A DNA stretch of 64,000 nucleotides from Roseovarius autotrophicus (lineage in GTDB: Bacteria > Pseudomonadota > Alphaproteobacteria > Rhodobacterales > Rhodobacteraceae), in NCBI RefSeq assembly GCF_018069895.1, contig NZ_JAGQDH010000001.1, positions 434,001 to 498,000 on the forward strand, written 5' to 3'. A program made the position numbers and the translations under genes. The notes below the pieces were generated by a model, which saw nothing but the letters and a program-made list of their open reading frames with translations, had not been told where the DNA came from and did not search any database. Positions 52,736-62,619 of this stretch are shown piece by piece. How positions within the stretch are numbered: position 1 is the stretch's first letter; each line of letters starts with the position of its first letter.

Positions 52736-54559
52736 TTATTCCACCGTCACCGATTTCGCCAGATTGCGCGGCTGATCCACATCGGTGCCCTTGGCGATGG
52801 CCGTATGATAGGCGATGAGCTGCGCGGGCAGCGCATAGAGGATCGGCGCCAGCACAGGATCGACCGCAGGCAGGGTGACCGCCTGAAACGTGCCCGCGCC
52901 CGCCGCCGCCACGCCTGCCGCATCCGACACGAGCACGATCCGCCCGCCGCGCGCCATCACCTCCTGCATGTTCGATACGGTCTTCTCGAAAAGCGCGTCG
53001 CACGGCGCCATGACAATGACCGGCATCGTCTCGTCAATGAGCGCGATGGGGCCATGCTTCAACTCGCCCGAGGCATAGGCTTCGGCATGGATATAGCTGA
53101 TTTCCTTGAGTTTCAGCGCCCCTTCCAGCGCCAGCGGATACATCGCGCCACGCCCGAGGAAAAGTGCGCTTTGCGCGCCCGACAGATCGCGCGCCACGTC
53201 GCGGATCGCGCCGTCGATCTCCATCGCCGTGTTGAGCGTGGCCGGCAGGCCGCGCAGCGCCGAGAGCAGATCGGAAAGCCGCTCGGCGCTCATTTCGCCG
53301 CGCGCCCGCGCCGCCTTGAGCGCAAGCATCAGCAGCACGGTCAACTGACAGGTAAAGGCCTTGGTCGAGGCGACGCCGATCTCTGTCCCGGCTTGAATGG
53401 GCAGCGCCAGGTCGCTCTCGCGGGCGATGGAGCTGGTTTCGACATTGACCACCGCAAGGATGCTGTCAGCCCGGTCGCGGCAATAGCGCAGCGCGGCCAG
53501 CGTGTCGGCGGTCTCGCCCGACTGGCTCACGAAAATGGCCACGGTGCCGGGGGAGATGGGCGGCTCGCGATAGCGGAACTCCGAGGCGATATCGACCTCG
53601 ACCGGCAGCCGCGCCAGTTGCTCGAACCAGTATTTTGCCGTGAGACAGGCGTAATAGGCCGTGCCGCAGGCCACGAGCACCAGCCGTTCCACCCGTGCGA
53701 AATCGGGCATGGCCTCGGGCAGGACGATCTCGTTGCCGTCATCGCTCAGGTAATGGCGCAGCGCATTGCCGATCACCATCGGCTGTTCGGCGATTTCCTT
53801 GGCCATGAAATGCCGGTGCCCGCCCTTGTCCACCCGCGCGCTGTCGATGGCGATCTGCGTGACGGGCCGGTTCACCAGCCGCCCGTCGGCATCGGTGATC
53901 GTCACCCCCGCGCGCGCCACCACGGCAATATCGCCCTCTTCCAGATAGGTAATCCGGTCTGTCATCGGGGCCAGCGCGATGGCGTCCGAGCCGACATACA
54001 TCTCGCCCTCGCCATGGCCGATGGCCAGCGGGCTGCCCGCGCGCGCGGCGATCATCAGATCGCCCTCGCCGTCAAACAGGAACAAAAGCGCATAAGCCCC
54101 CCTGAGCCGCGCGATAGTGGCGCGGGCGGCGGCCTCGGGCGTCATGCCCTGCTGCATGTGATGCTGCGCAAGCAGCGCCACGGTCTCGGTATCGGTATCG
54201 GTCTCGTGGCCGATCCCGGCTGCGGCCAACTCGGCGCGCAGCTCGCGGAAATTCTCGATGATGCCGTTATGCACCACGGCGACCGGGCCGGCCTTGTGGG
54301 GGTGTGCGTTTTGCTCGGTCGGCGCGCCATGGGTGGCCCAGCGGGTATGGCCGATCCCGGCCTTGCCCGCGAGCGGGTGATGCACCAGCATGTCCGAGAG
54401 ATTGACAAGCTTGCCCACGGCGCGACGGCGGTCAAGCACCCCGTCGTTGATCGTGGCTATGCCCGCGCTGTCATAGCCGCGATATTCCAGCCGCTTGAGC
54501 GCCTCCACCAGCACCGGCGCGGCCTCGTGATTTCCCAGAACGCCAACGATTCCGCACAT
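52736..54559 (-). CDS. glmS: Glutamine-fructose-6-phosphate aminotransferase
   Basis: A 607-residue enzyme that makes glucosamine-6-phosphate from fructose-6-phosphate and glutamine. The N-terminal nucleophile glutaminase begins CGIVGVLG (Cys2), with RWATHGAPTEQNAHPH; the two SIS sugar isomerase domains contain FVSQSGETADTLAALRY and ALEGALKLKEISYIHAEAYASGELKHGP. The C-terminal ends AKSVTVE. glmU precedes it on the same strand by 2 bases, so the two form an operon making UDP-GlcNAc for peptidoglycan and lipopolysaccharide. No riboswitch is visible in the operon. Confidence 0.97.
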   Translation of the reverse strand: MCGIVGVLGNHEAAPVLVEALKRLEYRGYDSAGIATINDGVLDRRRAVGKLVNLSDMLVHHPLAGKAGIGHTRWATHGAPTEQNAHPHKAGPVAVVHNGIIENFRELRAELAAAGIGHETDTDTETVALLAQHHMQQGMTPEAAARATIARLRGAYALLFLFDGEGDLMIAARAGSPLAIGHGEGEMYVGSDAIALAPMTDRITYLEEGDIAVVARAGVTITDADGRLVNRPVTQIAIDSARVDKGGHRHFMAKEIAEQPMVIGNALRHYLSDDGNEIVLPEAMPDFARVERLVLVACGTAYYACLTAKYWFEQLARLPVEVDIASEFRYREPPISPGTVAIFVSQSGETADTLAALRYCRDRADSILAVVNVETSSIARESDLALPIQAGTEIGVASTKAFTCQLTVLLMLALKAARARGEMSAERLSDLLSALRGLPATLNTAMEIDGAIRDVARDLSGAQSALFLGRGAMYPLALEGALKLKEISYIHAEAYASGELKHGPIALIDETMPVIVMAPCDALFEKTVSNMQEVMARGGRIVLVSDAAGVAAAGAGTFQAVTLPAVDPVLAPILYALPAQLIAYHTAIAKGTDVDQPRNLAKSVTVE

Positions 54560-54561
54560 GG

Positions 54562-55920
54562 TTACTCTCCCTTGCTCGCTTGCGCCCTGAGCGCGCGCAA
54601 CCGTTCGAAAAGCCGGATGGCAAAGCCGGGCTTGTTCTCCTGCCGCGCCCGCCCGACCGCCAGCGCGCCCGGTGCCACATCGCGGGTGATGACCGACCCC
54701 GAGGCTGTCATCGCGCCATCCCCCACCGTCACCGGCGCGACAAGCATGGTGTCCGAGCCGATGAACACCCCCCGCCCGATGGTGGTGCGGTGCTTCATCA
54801 CGCCGTCATAGTTGCAGGTGATCGTCCCTGCCCCGATATTGCTGCCCTCGCCGATCTCGGCATCGCCGATATAGCTCAGATGGTTGACCTTCGCGCCCTC
54901 GGCAATCAGCGCGTTCTTGACCTCGACAAAATTGCCGATGCGCACATCCTCCGACAACTCCGCGCCAGGGCGCAGCCGGGCATAGGGCCCGACCACCGCC
55001 CCGCGTGAGACATGACACCCCTCAAGATGCGAAAACGCCCGGATCAGCGCGCCGCTTTCCACCGTCACGCCGGGGCCGAAAACCACAAATGGCTCGATCA
55101 CCGCATCGCGCCCCACCATCGTGTCGCGGGCGAAATGCACCGTCTCGGGGGCTTGCAGGGTCACGCCTGTTTCCAGCGCCTCGGCGCGCGCGCGCGCCTG
55201 AAAGGCGGCCTCGGCGGCAGCCAGTTCCGCGCGAGAATTGACGCCAAGCGTCTCTGCCTCGGCGCAGGTGACAGCCGTGGCCGAGAGACCCCGCGCGCGC
55301 GCCAGCGCCACGATATCGGTCAGGTAATATTCCCCCGCCACATTGTCATTGCCGACGGCGTGGACCAGATCGAACAGCACCGGGGCCGAGGCCATCACCA
55401 CCCCGCTGTTGCACAGCCCGATCGCCCGCTCCGCCTCGGTCGCGTCCTTGAACTCGACGATCCGCTCCAGCACCTCGCCCGCCATCACCAGCCGCCCGTA
55501 GCGGCCCGGATCGTCGGCCTCGAACCCGAGCACGACGACATCATGCCGCGCCCGCGCCTCGGCCATGCATTCCAACGTCTCGGGGCGGATTAAGGGCGTA
55601 TCGCCATAGAGCACAAGCACATCGCCTGCGAAATCGCCAAGCGCGGGCGCGGCCTGCACCACGGCGTGCGCGGTCCCCAGCTGCTCGGCCTGGACAACCA
55701 CCTGCGCCTCGGGATCAAAGGCCAGCGCCACCTTGCGCACCTGCTCCGCCCCGTGGCCTGCCACCACCACCACACGCTCCGGCCCCAGTGCCATCCCGGC
55801 AGACATGGCGTGAATCAGCATCGCCTCTCCCGCGACCGGGTGCAAAACCTTGGGCAGGTCCGAGTTCATGCGGGTTCCCATGCCGGCGGCAAGGACGATG
55901 AGGGCAAAGGGCATGGGCAT
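54562..55920 (-). CDS. glmU: Bifunctional UDP-GlcNAc pyrophosphorylase/acetyltransferase
   Basis: A 452-residue protein. The N-terminal uridyltransferase begins LIVLAAGMGTRMNSDLPKVLHP, with the sugar-binding LYGDTPLI and NSGVVM. The C-terminal left-handed beta-helix has hexapeptide repeats (for example LRPGAELSEDVRIGNFVEVKNALI, IGDAEIGEGSNIGAGTITCNYDG) and ends in a helix. It converts glucosamine-1-phosphate to UDP-GlcNAc. Two closely spaced in-frame ATG codons (55920 and 55914) are possible starts. It precedes glmS with 2 bases between stop and start. Confidence 0.97.
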   Translation of the reverse strand: MPMPFALIVLAAGMGTRMNSDLPKVLHPVAGEAMLIHAMSAGMALGPERVVVVAGHGAEQVRKVALAFDPEAQVVVQAEQLGTAHAVVQAAPALGDFAGDVLVLYGDTPLIRPETLECMAEARARHDVVVLGFEADDPGRYGRLVMAGEVLERIVEFKDATEAERAIGLCNSGVVMASAPVLFDLVHAVGNDNVAGEYYLTDIVALARARGLSATAVTCAEAETLGVNSRAELAAAEAAFQARARAEALETGVTLQAPETVHFARDTMVGRDAVIEPFVVFGPGVTVESGALIRAFSHLEGCHVSRGAVVGPYARLRPGAELSEDVRIGNFVEVKNALIAEGAKVNHLSYIGDAEIGEGSNIGAGTITCNYDGVMKHRTTIGRGVFIGSDTMLVAPVTVGDGAMTASGSVITRDVAPGALAVGRARQENKPGFAIRLFERLRALRAQASKGE

Positions 55921-56045
55921 TTCCGTGACAGGACAAGAAAAGGCCGTTCTATCTGTTCGCGGAATATACGCAAGGGCAGGGAAAACCTTGTGGGCCTCGC
56001 CTGTCGGGGCTAAGCGGGGTCTTGCCGGACAACAGGAGGGGGCGC

Positions 56046-56711
56046 ATGCGCACCGTGGTTTTCGATCTCGACGGCACGCTCGCCGACACAAGCGGCGATC
56101 TCATCGCCGCCGCCAATGCCTGTTTTCGCGGCATGGGCGCGGGCGATCTGCTCTGTGCCTCACGCGATGCGGGCGTGGCGCTGCGTGGCGGGCGGGCGAT
56201 GCTGCGGCTGGGGATGGAGCGGCTCGGGCGCGGCGCGGACGAGGCCGAGATCGACCGCCAATACCCGGTGCTGCTTGCCGCCTACGAGGGCGCGATAGAC
56301 ACCCATACACGGCTTTATCCCGGCGCGATAGACGCGGTCGAGGGGCTGCGCGGCACGGGCTACCGTGTGGCGATCTGCACCAACAAGCCCGAGGCGCTGG
56401 CGCGGCTCCTGCTTGACCGACTGGGCGTGCTGGAGACGTTTCACGCACTGACCGGCGCCGATACGCTGGCGGTGCGCAAGCCCGATCCCGAACACCTCAC
56501 CGAGACCGTGCGCCGCGCGGGCGGCGATCCGGCGCGCGCGCTTCTGGTGGGCGATTCAGACACCGACCGCGAGACCGCGCGCGCTGCAGGCATGCCCTCG
56601 GTTCTCGTTGGCTTCGGGCCGTCCGGGGCCGACATGGCCGCGCTGGAACCGGACGCGATCATCGCCCATTACAACGAGTTGCCCGGAGTCGTGACACGGC
56701 TCATCGGATAA
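56046..56711 (+). CDS. gph: Phosphoglycolate phosphatase-like HAD hydrolase
   Basis: A 221-residue HAD hydrolase. The nucleophile Asp is in VVFDLDGTLADT (about 5-16), motif II is ICTNKP, motif III Lys is in LAVRKPDPEHL and motif IV is VGDSDTDRETARAAG. A helical cap between residues 18 and 85 fits the Gph type, which removes phosphate from 2-phosphoglycolate made in DNA repair or photorespiration. ACAGGAGGGGCGC precedes the ATG. Substrate assignment is by family pattern only. Confidence 0.85.
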   Translation: MRTVVFDLDGTLADTSGDLIAAANACFRGMGAGDLLCASRDAGVALRGGRAMLRLGMERLGRGADEAEIDRQYPVLLAAYEGAIDTHTRLYPGAIDAVEGLRGTGYRVAICTNKPEALARLLLDRLGVLETFHALTGADTLAVRKPDPEHLTETVRRAGGDPARALLVGDSDTDRETARAAGMPSVLVGFGPSGADMAALEPDAIIAHYNELPGVVTRLIG

Positions 56712-56742
56712 GAACGGCGATCACCTGTCGCCCGCTGTCCCC

Positions 56743-56949
56743 TCACCGCCCCCGATTATGCGTTCTTGCATACATATCCGCGATCATCCTGCTGGCTGTC
56801 TTTTCAAACGCGCAAGGGATGATCGCGTGGATCAAGGCCGCACCCCCCGCCGCAAAAAGCCGCAGCGCAAAACGCCCGGCAAAGGCCGCGTGTTCGAGAT
56901 AGCTTTCCTCCACGCTGCGCGGATGATCGAGAAAGAGCTTGCTCAGCAT
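56743..56949 (-). CDS. DUF6356 family small protein
   Basis: A 68-residue protein beginning MLSKLFLDHPRSVEESYLEHAAFAGRFALRLFAAGGAALIHAIIPCAFEKTASRMI. The first stretch LFLDHPRSVxESYxEH is the conserved signature of this small membrane-associated family, followed by a hydrophobic segment (ALRLFAAGGAALIHAIIP). No function is known to me. It is divergent from the Lrp-type regulator across a 129-base AT-rich gap, so the regulator may control it. Upstream frames reaching 57774 are shadows. Confidence 0.75.
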   Translation of the reverse strand: MLSKLFLDHPRSVEESYLEHAAFAGRFALRLFAAGGAALIHAIIPCAFEKTASRMIADMYARTHNRGR

Positions 56950-57078
56950 GACCGGTTTCCTCCTGTTCGGATCGCTCCCGCAGATTAGCCCAAGCATTGC
57001 GTGACATTCTCCCATTTTTCTCGGGTAATTCATATGATATGGGAAATAATCCACCAAAAATGCCTTATGGTGCACATA

Positions 57079-57537
57079 ATGGACGATCTCGACCGCAAGA
57101 TCCTCGCCGAATTGCAACGCGATGCCACCATTGCCCTCGACGCGCTCGGGGAAAAGGTGGGACTGTCGCGCAATGCCTGCTGGCGGCGCATCCGCGCGCT
57201 CGAAGGCGCGGGCGTGATCCGCGCCCGCGTGGCGCTTCTGGACCCTGCGCGCATCGGCCTGCCGCTCACCGTGTTCATGCAATGCCGCGCCGCCGCCCAT
57301 GATGCCGCGTGGCTCGATGCCTTCGCCCGCGCCATCCGCGCCCTGCCGCAGGTGCAGGGCGTCTGGCGGATGACCGGCGATCTCGATTACCTGATCCGCG
57401 CGCAGGTGGCCGACATGGCCGATTACGACCGGCTCTATCGCAGCCTGATCGCGCGCGTGCCCATGGGCGATGTCTCGGCCAGTTTTGTGATGGAGGAGAT
57501 TCGCGCGACCACCGAACTGCCGCTCGATCACGTCTGA
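57079..57537 (+). CDS. Lrp/AsnC family transcriptional regulator
   Basis: A 152-residue regulator. The winged helix MDDLDRKILAELQRDATIALDALGEKVGLSRNACWRRIRALEGAGVIRARVALLDPARIGLP (1-63) and the RAM domain (VFMQCRAAAHDAAWLDAFARAIRALPQVQGVWRMTGDLDYLIRAQV) are complete. ATGGACGATCTC at 57079 gives the usual N-terminus; an ATG at 57067 would add four residues. It is divergent from the DUF6356 gene. The intergenic AT-rich stretch likely contains its autoregulatory site. Confidence 0.92.
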   Translation: MDDLDRKILAELQRDATIALDALGEKVGLSRNACWRRIRALEGAGVIRARVALLDPARIGLPLTVFMQCRAAAHDAAWLDAFARAIRALPQVQGVWRMTGDLDYLIRAQVADMADYDRLYRSLIARVPMGDVSASFVMEEIRATTELPLDHV

Positions 57538-57554
57538 CGCACGCCCTCGCGCGC

Positions 57555-57622
57555 CGTCATCCTCCGGCTCGACCGGAGGATCTCCGGGCCATGAGACCCT
57601 CGGACCACGTCCGAGGGTGACG
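57555..57622. repeat. Palindromic alphaproteobacterial intergenic repeat
   Basis: Two hairpins in tandem, CGTCATCCTCCGGCTCGACC with GGAGGA and ACCCTCGG...CCGAGGGTGACG, bracketed by CGTCA and TGACG. This is the form of short dispersed palindromic repeats found between genes in many alphaproteobacteria. It sits between the regulator and zwf and may end transcription. Confidence 0.6.
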
Positions 57623-57697
57623 CGGTGCCCCCCATCCGCCATTGTGCCGCCTGCCGACCGTGGTAAAGTCCGCGCGCGGCAGAAAGGGAGACGCGCC

Positions 57698-59152
57698 ATG
57701 GCCTCTCGGGTGATTCCGGTCGATCCCTTCGATCTGGTGATTTTCGGCGGCACCGGCGATCTGGCCCGGCGCAAGATCCTGCCCGCGCTCTTCCGCCGCT
57801 ACGTCGCCGGGCAATTCGAGGCCGATATCCGTCTCATCGGCGCTGCCCGCTCGGAGATGGACGCCCAAGGATACCGCGCCTTCGCCCGTGATGCGATCAC
57901 CGAATTCGCCCCCGACGCGGCCAACCGCAAGAAGGCTCTCGCCACCTTTGTCGACATGCTCGATTACGTCATTCTCGACGCGCGCGGCGAGGACGGGTGG
58001 GAGGCGCTCGCGCGGAAGACCCGCAAGGACCGCATCCGCGCCTACTACTTCTCCGTTGGCCCGTCGCTGTTTGGCGATCTGGCCAAGCGGCTGCAAAAGC
58101 ACGGGCTGGCCGATGGCGATGCGCGCATCGTGGTGGAAAAACCCTTCGGTCACGATCTCGACAGCGCGCGCGCCCTCAACCGCACGCTGGCGCGCCATTT
58201 CGACGAGGGTCAGATCTACCGCATCGATCATTACCTCGGCAAGGAGACGGTGCAGAACCTCATGGCGATCCGCTTCGGCAACGTGCTGTTCGAGCCGCTC
58301 TGGAACAGCCAGTATGTCGATCACATCCAGATCACCGTGGCCGAAAGCGTGGGCGTGGGCGGGCGGGCCGAGTATTATGATCGCGCGGGCGCGATGCGCG
58401 ACATGGTACAGAACCACCTGATGCAGCTTCTGTGCCTCATCGCGATGGAGCCGCCCGCCAAGTTCGACCCCGACGCCGTGCGCGACGAAAAGCTCAAGGT
58501 CATCCGCGCACTCGATCCCGTCGCCCCCGAAAACGTCGTGCGCGGCCAGTATGAGGGCACCGAGACCCAGCCCGATTACCGCAGGCAGGCCGAGAACCCC
58601 GAGAGCATGACCGAAAGCTTTGTCGCCCTCAAGGCGCATATCTCCAACTGGAGATGGGCGGGCACGCCCTTCTACCTGCGCACCGGCAAGCGTCTGCGAG
58701 AGCGCGCCAGCGAAATCGCCGTGGTGTTCAAGGATGCACCCCATTCGATCTTCGGCCCCGAGGCCGGGCGTCACCGCAATATCCTGACGATCCGGCTGCA
58801 ACCCAACGAGGGGATCGAGCTTGGCGTGACCATCAAGGAACCGGGACCGGGGGGAATGCGCCTGATCGACGTGCCGCTTGACATGACCTTCGCCGAGGCG
58901 CTCGGGCCGGAAGAGGCCGATTTTCCCGACGCCTACGAGCGGCTCATCATGGATGTGATCCGGGGCAACCAGACGCTGTTCATGCGCGGCGACGAGGTCG
59001 AGGCCGCCTGGGCCTGGACCGATCCGATCATCGCCGAGTGGCAGGTGGCGGGCGCAACCCCCCTGCCCTATGCCACCGGCTCTTCCGGCCCCGACGATGC
59101 GCTCATGCTGATGCATCGCGACGGCCGCCGCTGGCGGGAGATACGCCCATGA
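57698..59152 (+). CDS. zwf: Glucose-6-phosphate dehydrogenase
   Basis: A 484-residue enzyme that oxidises glucose-6-phosphate to 6-phosphogluconolactone. NADP-binding [18 protein letters not shown] (17-34), catalytic RIDHYLGKE (about 180-188) and [11 protein letters not shown] are intact. The ATG at 57698 has AGAAAGGGAGACG upstream. The stop overlaps the pgl start by ATGA, so zwf, pgl and pgi form one operon for the Entner-Doudoroff and oxidative pentose-phosphate routes, used by roseobacters for sugar breakdown. Confidence 0.97.
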   Translation: MASRVIPVDPFDLVIFGGTGDLARRKILPALFRRYVAGQFEADIRLIGAARSEMDAQGYRAFARDAITEFAPDAANRKKALATFVDMLDYVILDARGEDGWEALARKTRKDRIRAYYFSVGPSLFGDLAKRLQKHGLADGDARIVVEKPFGHDLDSARALNRTLARHFDEGQIYRIDHYLGKETVQNLMAIRFGNVLFEPLWNSQYVDHIQITVAESVGVGGRAEYYDRAGAMRDMVQNHLMQLLCLIAMEPPAKFDPDAVRDEKLKVIRALDPVAPENVVRGQYEGTETQPDYRRQAENPESMTESFVALKAHISNWRWAGTPFYLRTGKRLRERASEIAVVFKDAPHSIFGPEAGRHRNILTIRLQPNEGIELGVTIKEPGPGGMRLIDVPLDMTFAEALGPEEADFPDAYERLIMDVIRGNQTLFMRGDEVEAAWAWTDPIIAEWQVAGATPLPYATGSSGPDDALMLMHRDGRRWREIRP

Positions 59153-59826
59153 CCCTCACCGAGTATCCCGATACCGAATTGCTGGCCCTTGGCCTTGCCG
59201 ACACGCTTTCAAGCGAATTGCGCATGGTGCTTGGCCACAAGGAACGAGCGCTTTTCGTCGTGCCGGGTGGCACCACGCCGGGGCCGATCTTCGACGCACT
59301 TTGCGACGCCGATCTCGACTGGGGCCGCGTCGATATCCTGCTCTCGGACGAACGCTGGCGCCCCGAGGTGCATGTCCGCTCCAACACGCGGCTCATTCGC
59401 GCCCGCCTGCTCACAGGGCGCGCTGCGGCGGCGCGCTTTCTGCCGCTCTATGTCCGGTCAGACTCGCCCGAGGCGGTGCTGCCGGAACTCGAATCCAACA
59501 TATCCCCCGTCCTGCCCATCGACATCTGCCTTCTGGGCATGGGAACGGACATGCATACCGCTTCGCTCATTCCGGGGGCCGAGGGGCTCGAGGCCGCGCT
59601 CGATGATCGCGCGCCCATCCTTGTGCCGATCCGCGCAAAGGGTGAGGATGAGGCGCGCGTGACGCTTTCAGCGTGCGTTCTGGCGGGGGCAATCTGCACC
59701 CATATCGTCATCACCGGCGCGCGAAAGCGCGAAGCCCTTGAGCGCGCGCGCCACCTGCGCCCCATCGAGGCCCCGGTGGCCGCTATTCTGGGCAACGCCA
59801 CCGTGCATTGGGCACCCGAGGAGTAA
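59149..59826 (+). CDS. pgl: 6-phosphogluconolactonase
   Basis: A 225-residue SIS-like hydrolase that opens 6-phosphogluconolactone. Characteristic blocks are [63 protein letters not shown] and the later [24 protein letters not shown]. GMGxDGH of the family reads GMGTDMH. It overlaps zwf by 4 bases, with pgi 5 bases after its stop, so it sits mid-operon. Confidence 0.95.
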   Translation: MTLTEYPDTELLALGLADTLSSELRMVLGHKERALFVVPGGTTPGPIFDALCDADLDWGRVDILLSDERWRPEVHVRSNTRLIRARLLTGRAAAARFLPLYVRSDSPEAVLPELESNISPVLPIDICLLGMGTDMHTASLIPGAEGLEAALDDRAPILVPIRAKGEDEARVTLSACVLAGAICTHIVITGARKREALERARHLRPIEAPVAAILGNATVHWAPEE

Positions 59827-59830
59827 GCCC

Positions 59831-61411
59831 ATGTGGGACAGGCTGAAAGCCGAAGCCAAGGCTACGCGCGACCGCGCCATCCTGACGCTCTTCGACGATC
59901 CCGACCGCGCCGCCGCCTTCTCCCTGCGCCACGACGGGATGCTCTTCGACTATGCCAAGACCACGCTGACCGAAAGCGCCCGCGCCGCCCTTCTCGACCT
60001 TATGCGCGCGCAAGGGCTGGAGGCGCGACGCGCCGCGATGTTTGCGGGCGAAGCGATCAACGAGACCGAAGGCCGCGCCGTGCTCCACACTGCGCTGCGC
60101 GATCTGACCTCCGACGCGCTGAGGCTCGACGGCACCGACATTCTCGGGGACATCCGCGCCACCCGCGCCCGGATGGCCGGGTTTGCCCGCCAGATCCGCG
60201 TCGATGGCTGGCGCGACGTGGTCAATATCGGCATCGGCGGCTCACATCTCGGCCCCGAAATGACCACCCGCGCGCTTGCGCCCTACCATGACGGGCCGCG
60301 TTGCCATTTCGTCTCCAACGTGGACGGGGCCGATATCGGCGACACGCTGGCGGGCCTCGATCCCGCGCGCACGCTTTTCATCATCGCCTCCAAGACCTTC
60401 ACCACCATCGAGACCATGACCAATGCCGCCACCGCGCGCGACTGGCTCATCTCCCATGGCCGCGATCCGGGCGCGCATCTGGCCGCTGTCTCCTTGGCCA
60501 CGGAGCACACCGCCAAATGGGGGATCGACCCCGCGCGCGTCTTCGGCTTCGGCGATTACGTGGGCGGGCGCTATTCGGTCTGGGGGCCGATCGGGCTGCC
60601 CTTGATGATCGCCATCGGCCCGGAGCGGTTTACCGAGTTCCTGCAAGGGGCCGAGGCGATGGACCGCCATTTCCGCGACGCGCCCCTTGCCGCCAACATG
60701 CCCGTCCTGCTCGCCCTCACCGGCCTCTGGCACCGGCAGGCGCTTGGATACGCCACCCGCGCCGTATTGCCCTATGATCAACGCCTCGCCCGCCTGCCCG
60801 CCTATCTCCAGCAGCTTGAGATGGAATCGAATGGCAAGCGCGTGACCCTTGCCGGCGAGGCGACTGACATGCCCACCGGCCCCGTGGTCTGGGGCGAGCC
60901 GGGCACGAACGGCCAGCACGCCTTCTACCAGCTCATCCATCAGGGCACCGACGTGATCCCGTGCGAATTCATGGTGGCGTCACAGGGGCACGAGCCGGCA
61001 CTCGCCCATCACCACCGGCTGTTGGTGGCCAACTGCCTCGCGCAATCAGAGGCGCTGATGCGCGGGCGCACACTGCAAGAGGCGCGCGCGCTTCTGCGCG
61101 CCAAAGGCATCACCGGACCAGAGCTTGACCGGCAAGCCGCACATCGGGTCTTTCCCGGCAACCGGCCCTCGACCACGCTGATCTACGACCGGCTCACGCC
61201 GCACCGCCTTGGCGCGATCATCGCGCTCTATGAACACCGCGTCTTCGTCGAAGGGGTCGCCCTCGGGATCAATTCCTTCGATCAATGGGGGGTGGAGCTG
61301 GGCAAGGAACTGGCCCTCGCGCTGGCCCCCCTGCTCGACGGCGCGGATGCCTCGACCAAGGATGGCTCTACCCGCGCCTTGGTGGATTTCGCCCGGGGCA
61401 GCACAGCCTGA
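59831..61411 (+). CDS. pgi: Glucose-6-phosphate isomerase
   Basis: A 526-residue enzyme. The first signature [19 protein letters not shown], the substrate-binding [14 protein letters not shown] and the ending [36 protein letters not shown] (catalytic Lys) are all present. It converts glucose-6-phosphate and fructose-6-phosphate, completing the operon after zwf and pgl. It is slightly shorter than E. coli Pgi (549) but complete. The 136 bases after it precede the converging rpmG. Confidence 0.97.
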   Translation: MWDRLKAEAKATRDRAILTLFDDPDRAAAFSLRHDGMLFDYAKTTLTESARAALLDLMRAQGLEARRAAMFAGEAINETEGRAVLHTALRDLTSDALRLDGTDILGDIRATRARMAGFARQIRVDGWRDVVNIGIGGSHLGPEMTTRALAPYHDGPRCHFVSNVDGADIGDTLAGLDPARTLFIIASKTFTTIETMTNAATARDWLISHGRDPGAHLAAVSLATEHTAKWGIDPARVFGFGDYVGGRYSVWGPIGLPLMIAIGPERFTEFLQGAEAMDRHFRDAPLAANMPVLLALTGLWHRQALGYATRAVLPYDQRLARLPAYLQQLEMESNGKRVTLAGEATDMPTGPVVWGEPGTNGQHAFYQLIHQGTDVIPCEFMVASQGHEPALAHHHRLLVANCLAQSEALMRGRTLQEARALLRAKGITGPELDRQAAHRVFPGNRPSTTLIYDRLTPHRLGAIIALYEHRVFVEGVALGINSFDQWGVELGKELALALAPLLDGADASTKDGSTRALVDFARGSTA

Positions 61412-61547
61412 CCACCACCACCCGAGGACAAGGCGACGCGCCCGATGCAGCACGCCCCCGACGCAACAGACCCGACCACAAGGGCCGGGTCTGTCACGAA
61501 CACGCGCCCCTCGCGGCGGCGGCGGGGCGTGGACGAAAAGGCGATCC

Positions 61548-61715
61548 TTACTTGATCTTGCCTTCCTTGTATTCGACATGCTTGCGCACGACAGGGTCGT
61601 ATTTGCGCACCGTCATCTTCTCGGTCATGGTGCGGGCGTTTTTCTTCGTGACATAGAAATGCCCGGTGCCCGCGGTCGAGTTGAGGCGGATCTTGATGGT
61701 GGTCGGCTTCGCCAT
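61548..61715 (-). CDS. rpmG: 50S ribosomal protein L33
   Basis: A 55-residue basic protein, [55 protein letters not shown]. It lacks the zinc-binding cysteines present in some L33 forms and matches the alphaproteobacterial type. GGAGACGACAC lies just upstream of the ATG. It is monocistronic, ending 136 bases from pgi. Confidence 0.97.
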   Translation of the reverse strand: MAKPTTIKIRLNSTAGTGHFYVTKKNARTMTEKMTVRKYDPVVRKHVEYKEGKIK

Positions 61716-61833
61716 GTGTCGTCTCCTGCGGCGGATGCAGGGCACCCGCGAATATCCCATGAACCCCGCCTTTTACTGGCGCGCGCGCCCGAGTCAACCG
61801 CGATTGTGGCGCGCCGGCAGAGTTTCCCCTGCC

Positions 61834-62448
61834 TCAGTTCTGCGATACCTGTGTCGGCTTGCGATAGAAATGGTGCACACCGATCGTGGTCGTGCGCGGG
61901 AACACGCGCGCCCAGGTCGGGTTGACCGCGCGCGTGTGATAATGTGTCGCCCCGTCGGTCAGGCGCCGCGGCGCGCCCTCAACCATCAGCCGCGCCACCC
62001 GGCTCACCTGATCGAAGGCGGCCTTGTTGGCGATATGGTCAGGCTTGCCGTCGCAGGTATAGGTGAACTGGCACTGGAACTTGCGCCCTGTGCCCTGATT
62101 GATCACCCCGCAGACCGTATCGGGAAAGGCGGCGCTATCGACGCGGTTCAGGATCACCTCTGCCACGGCGAACTGGCCGCGCACGCTCTCGCCGCGCGCC
62201 TCGAAGTAAAGCGCCTCCGCAAGACAGCGCGCCTCCGGGTCCAGCGCGCCCACCTGCTGGCGCTCCAGCCAGTCGCGGGAATACTCGATCCCGATCTCGG
62301 GGCGGGTAATGAAGCTGGCCATGCGGTCCCCCGGAATGGCGCGCAGCGCGCGTGTCTCAAGGGCCATCAGTTGCGTCACGGGGGTCTCCGCCAGCACCGG
62401 CCCTGTCAGCCCCGCAGCCAGCGCCGCGGTCCACAGCATCCGTTTCAT
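61834..62448 (-). CDS. SleB-like cell wall hydrolase
   Basis: A 204-residue secreted protein. A signal peptide (MKRMLWTAALAAGLTGPVLAE, cleaved after about 20) precedes a hydrolase domain with ARCLAEALYFEARGESVRGQFAVAEVILNRVDSAAFPDTVCGVINQG and QFTYTCDGKPD, and near the end GATHYHTRAVNPTWA. The catalytic Glu is in LYFEARGE. Such SleB/CwlJ-like lytic enzymes cleave peptidoglycan. The ATG at 62448 was chosen because it gives a clean signal peptide; a longer frame starts at 62493. Confidence 0.88.
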   Translation of the reverse strand: MKRMLWTAALAAGLTGPVLAETPVTQLMALETRALRAIPGDRMASFITRPEIGIEYSRDWLERQQVGALDPEARCLAEALYFEARGESVRGQFAVAEVILNRVDSAAFPDTVCGVINQGTGRKFQCQFTYTCDGKPDHIANKAAFDQVSRVARLMVEGAPRRLTDGATHYHTRAVNPTWARVFPRTTTIGVHHFYRKPTQVSQN

Positions 62449-62619
62449 GCGTCGTCTCCTTGGCTTCGGCGGACCACTGGCCCACCTCGTCATCGACGGG
62501 CATCTAGAGGAAAGGGCCGCAAAGGTCCACCCGCGCCATCGGCAAGGCTTTGCCGATAGAGGGTTGTTTCAGGAATCGCGCTTGATTCGTATCCGATCTT
62601 GCGTCAGGCGCGCCCGTCC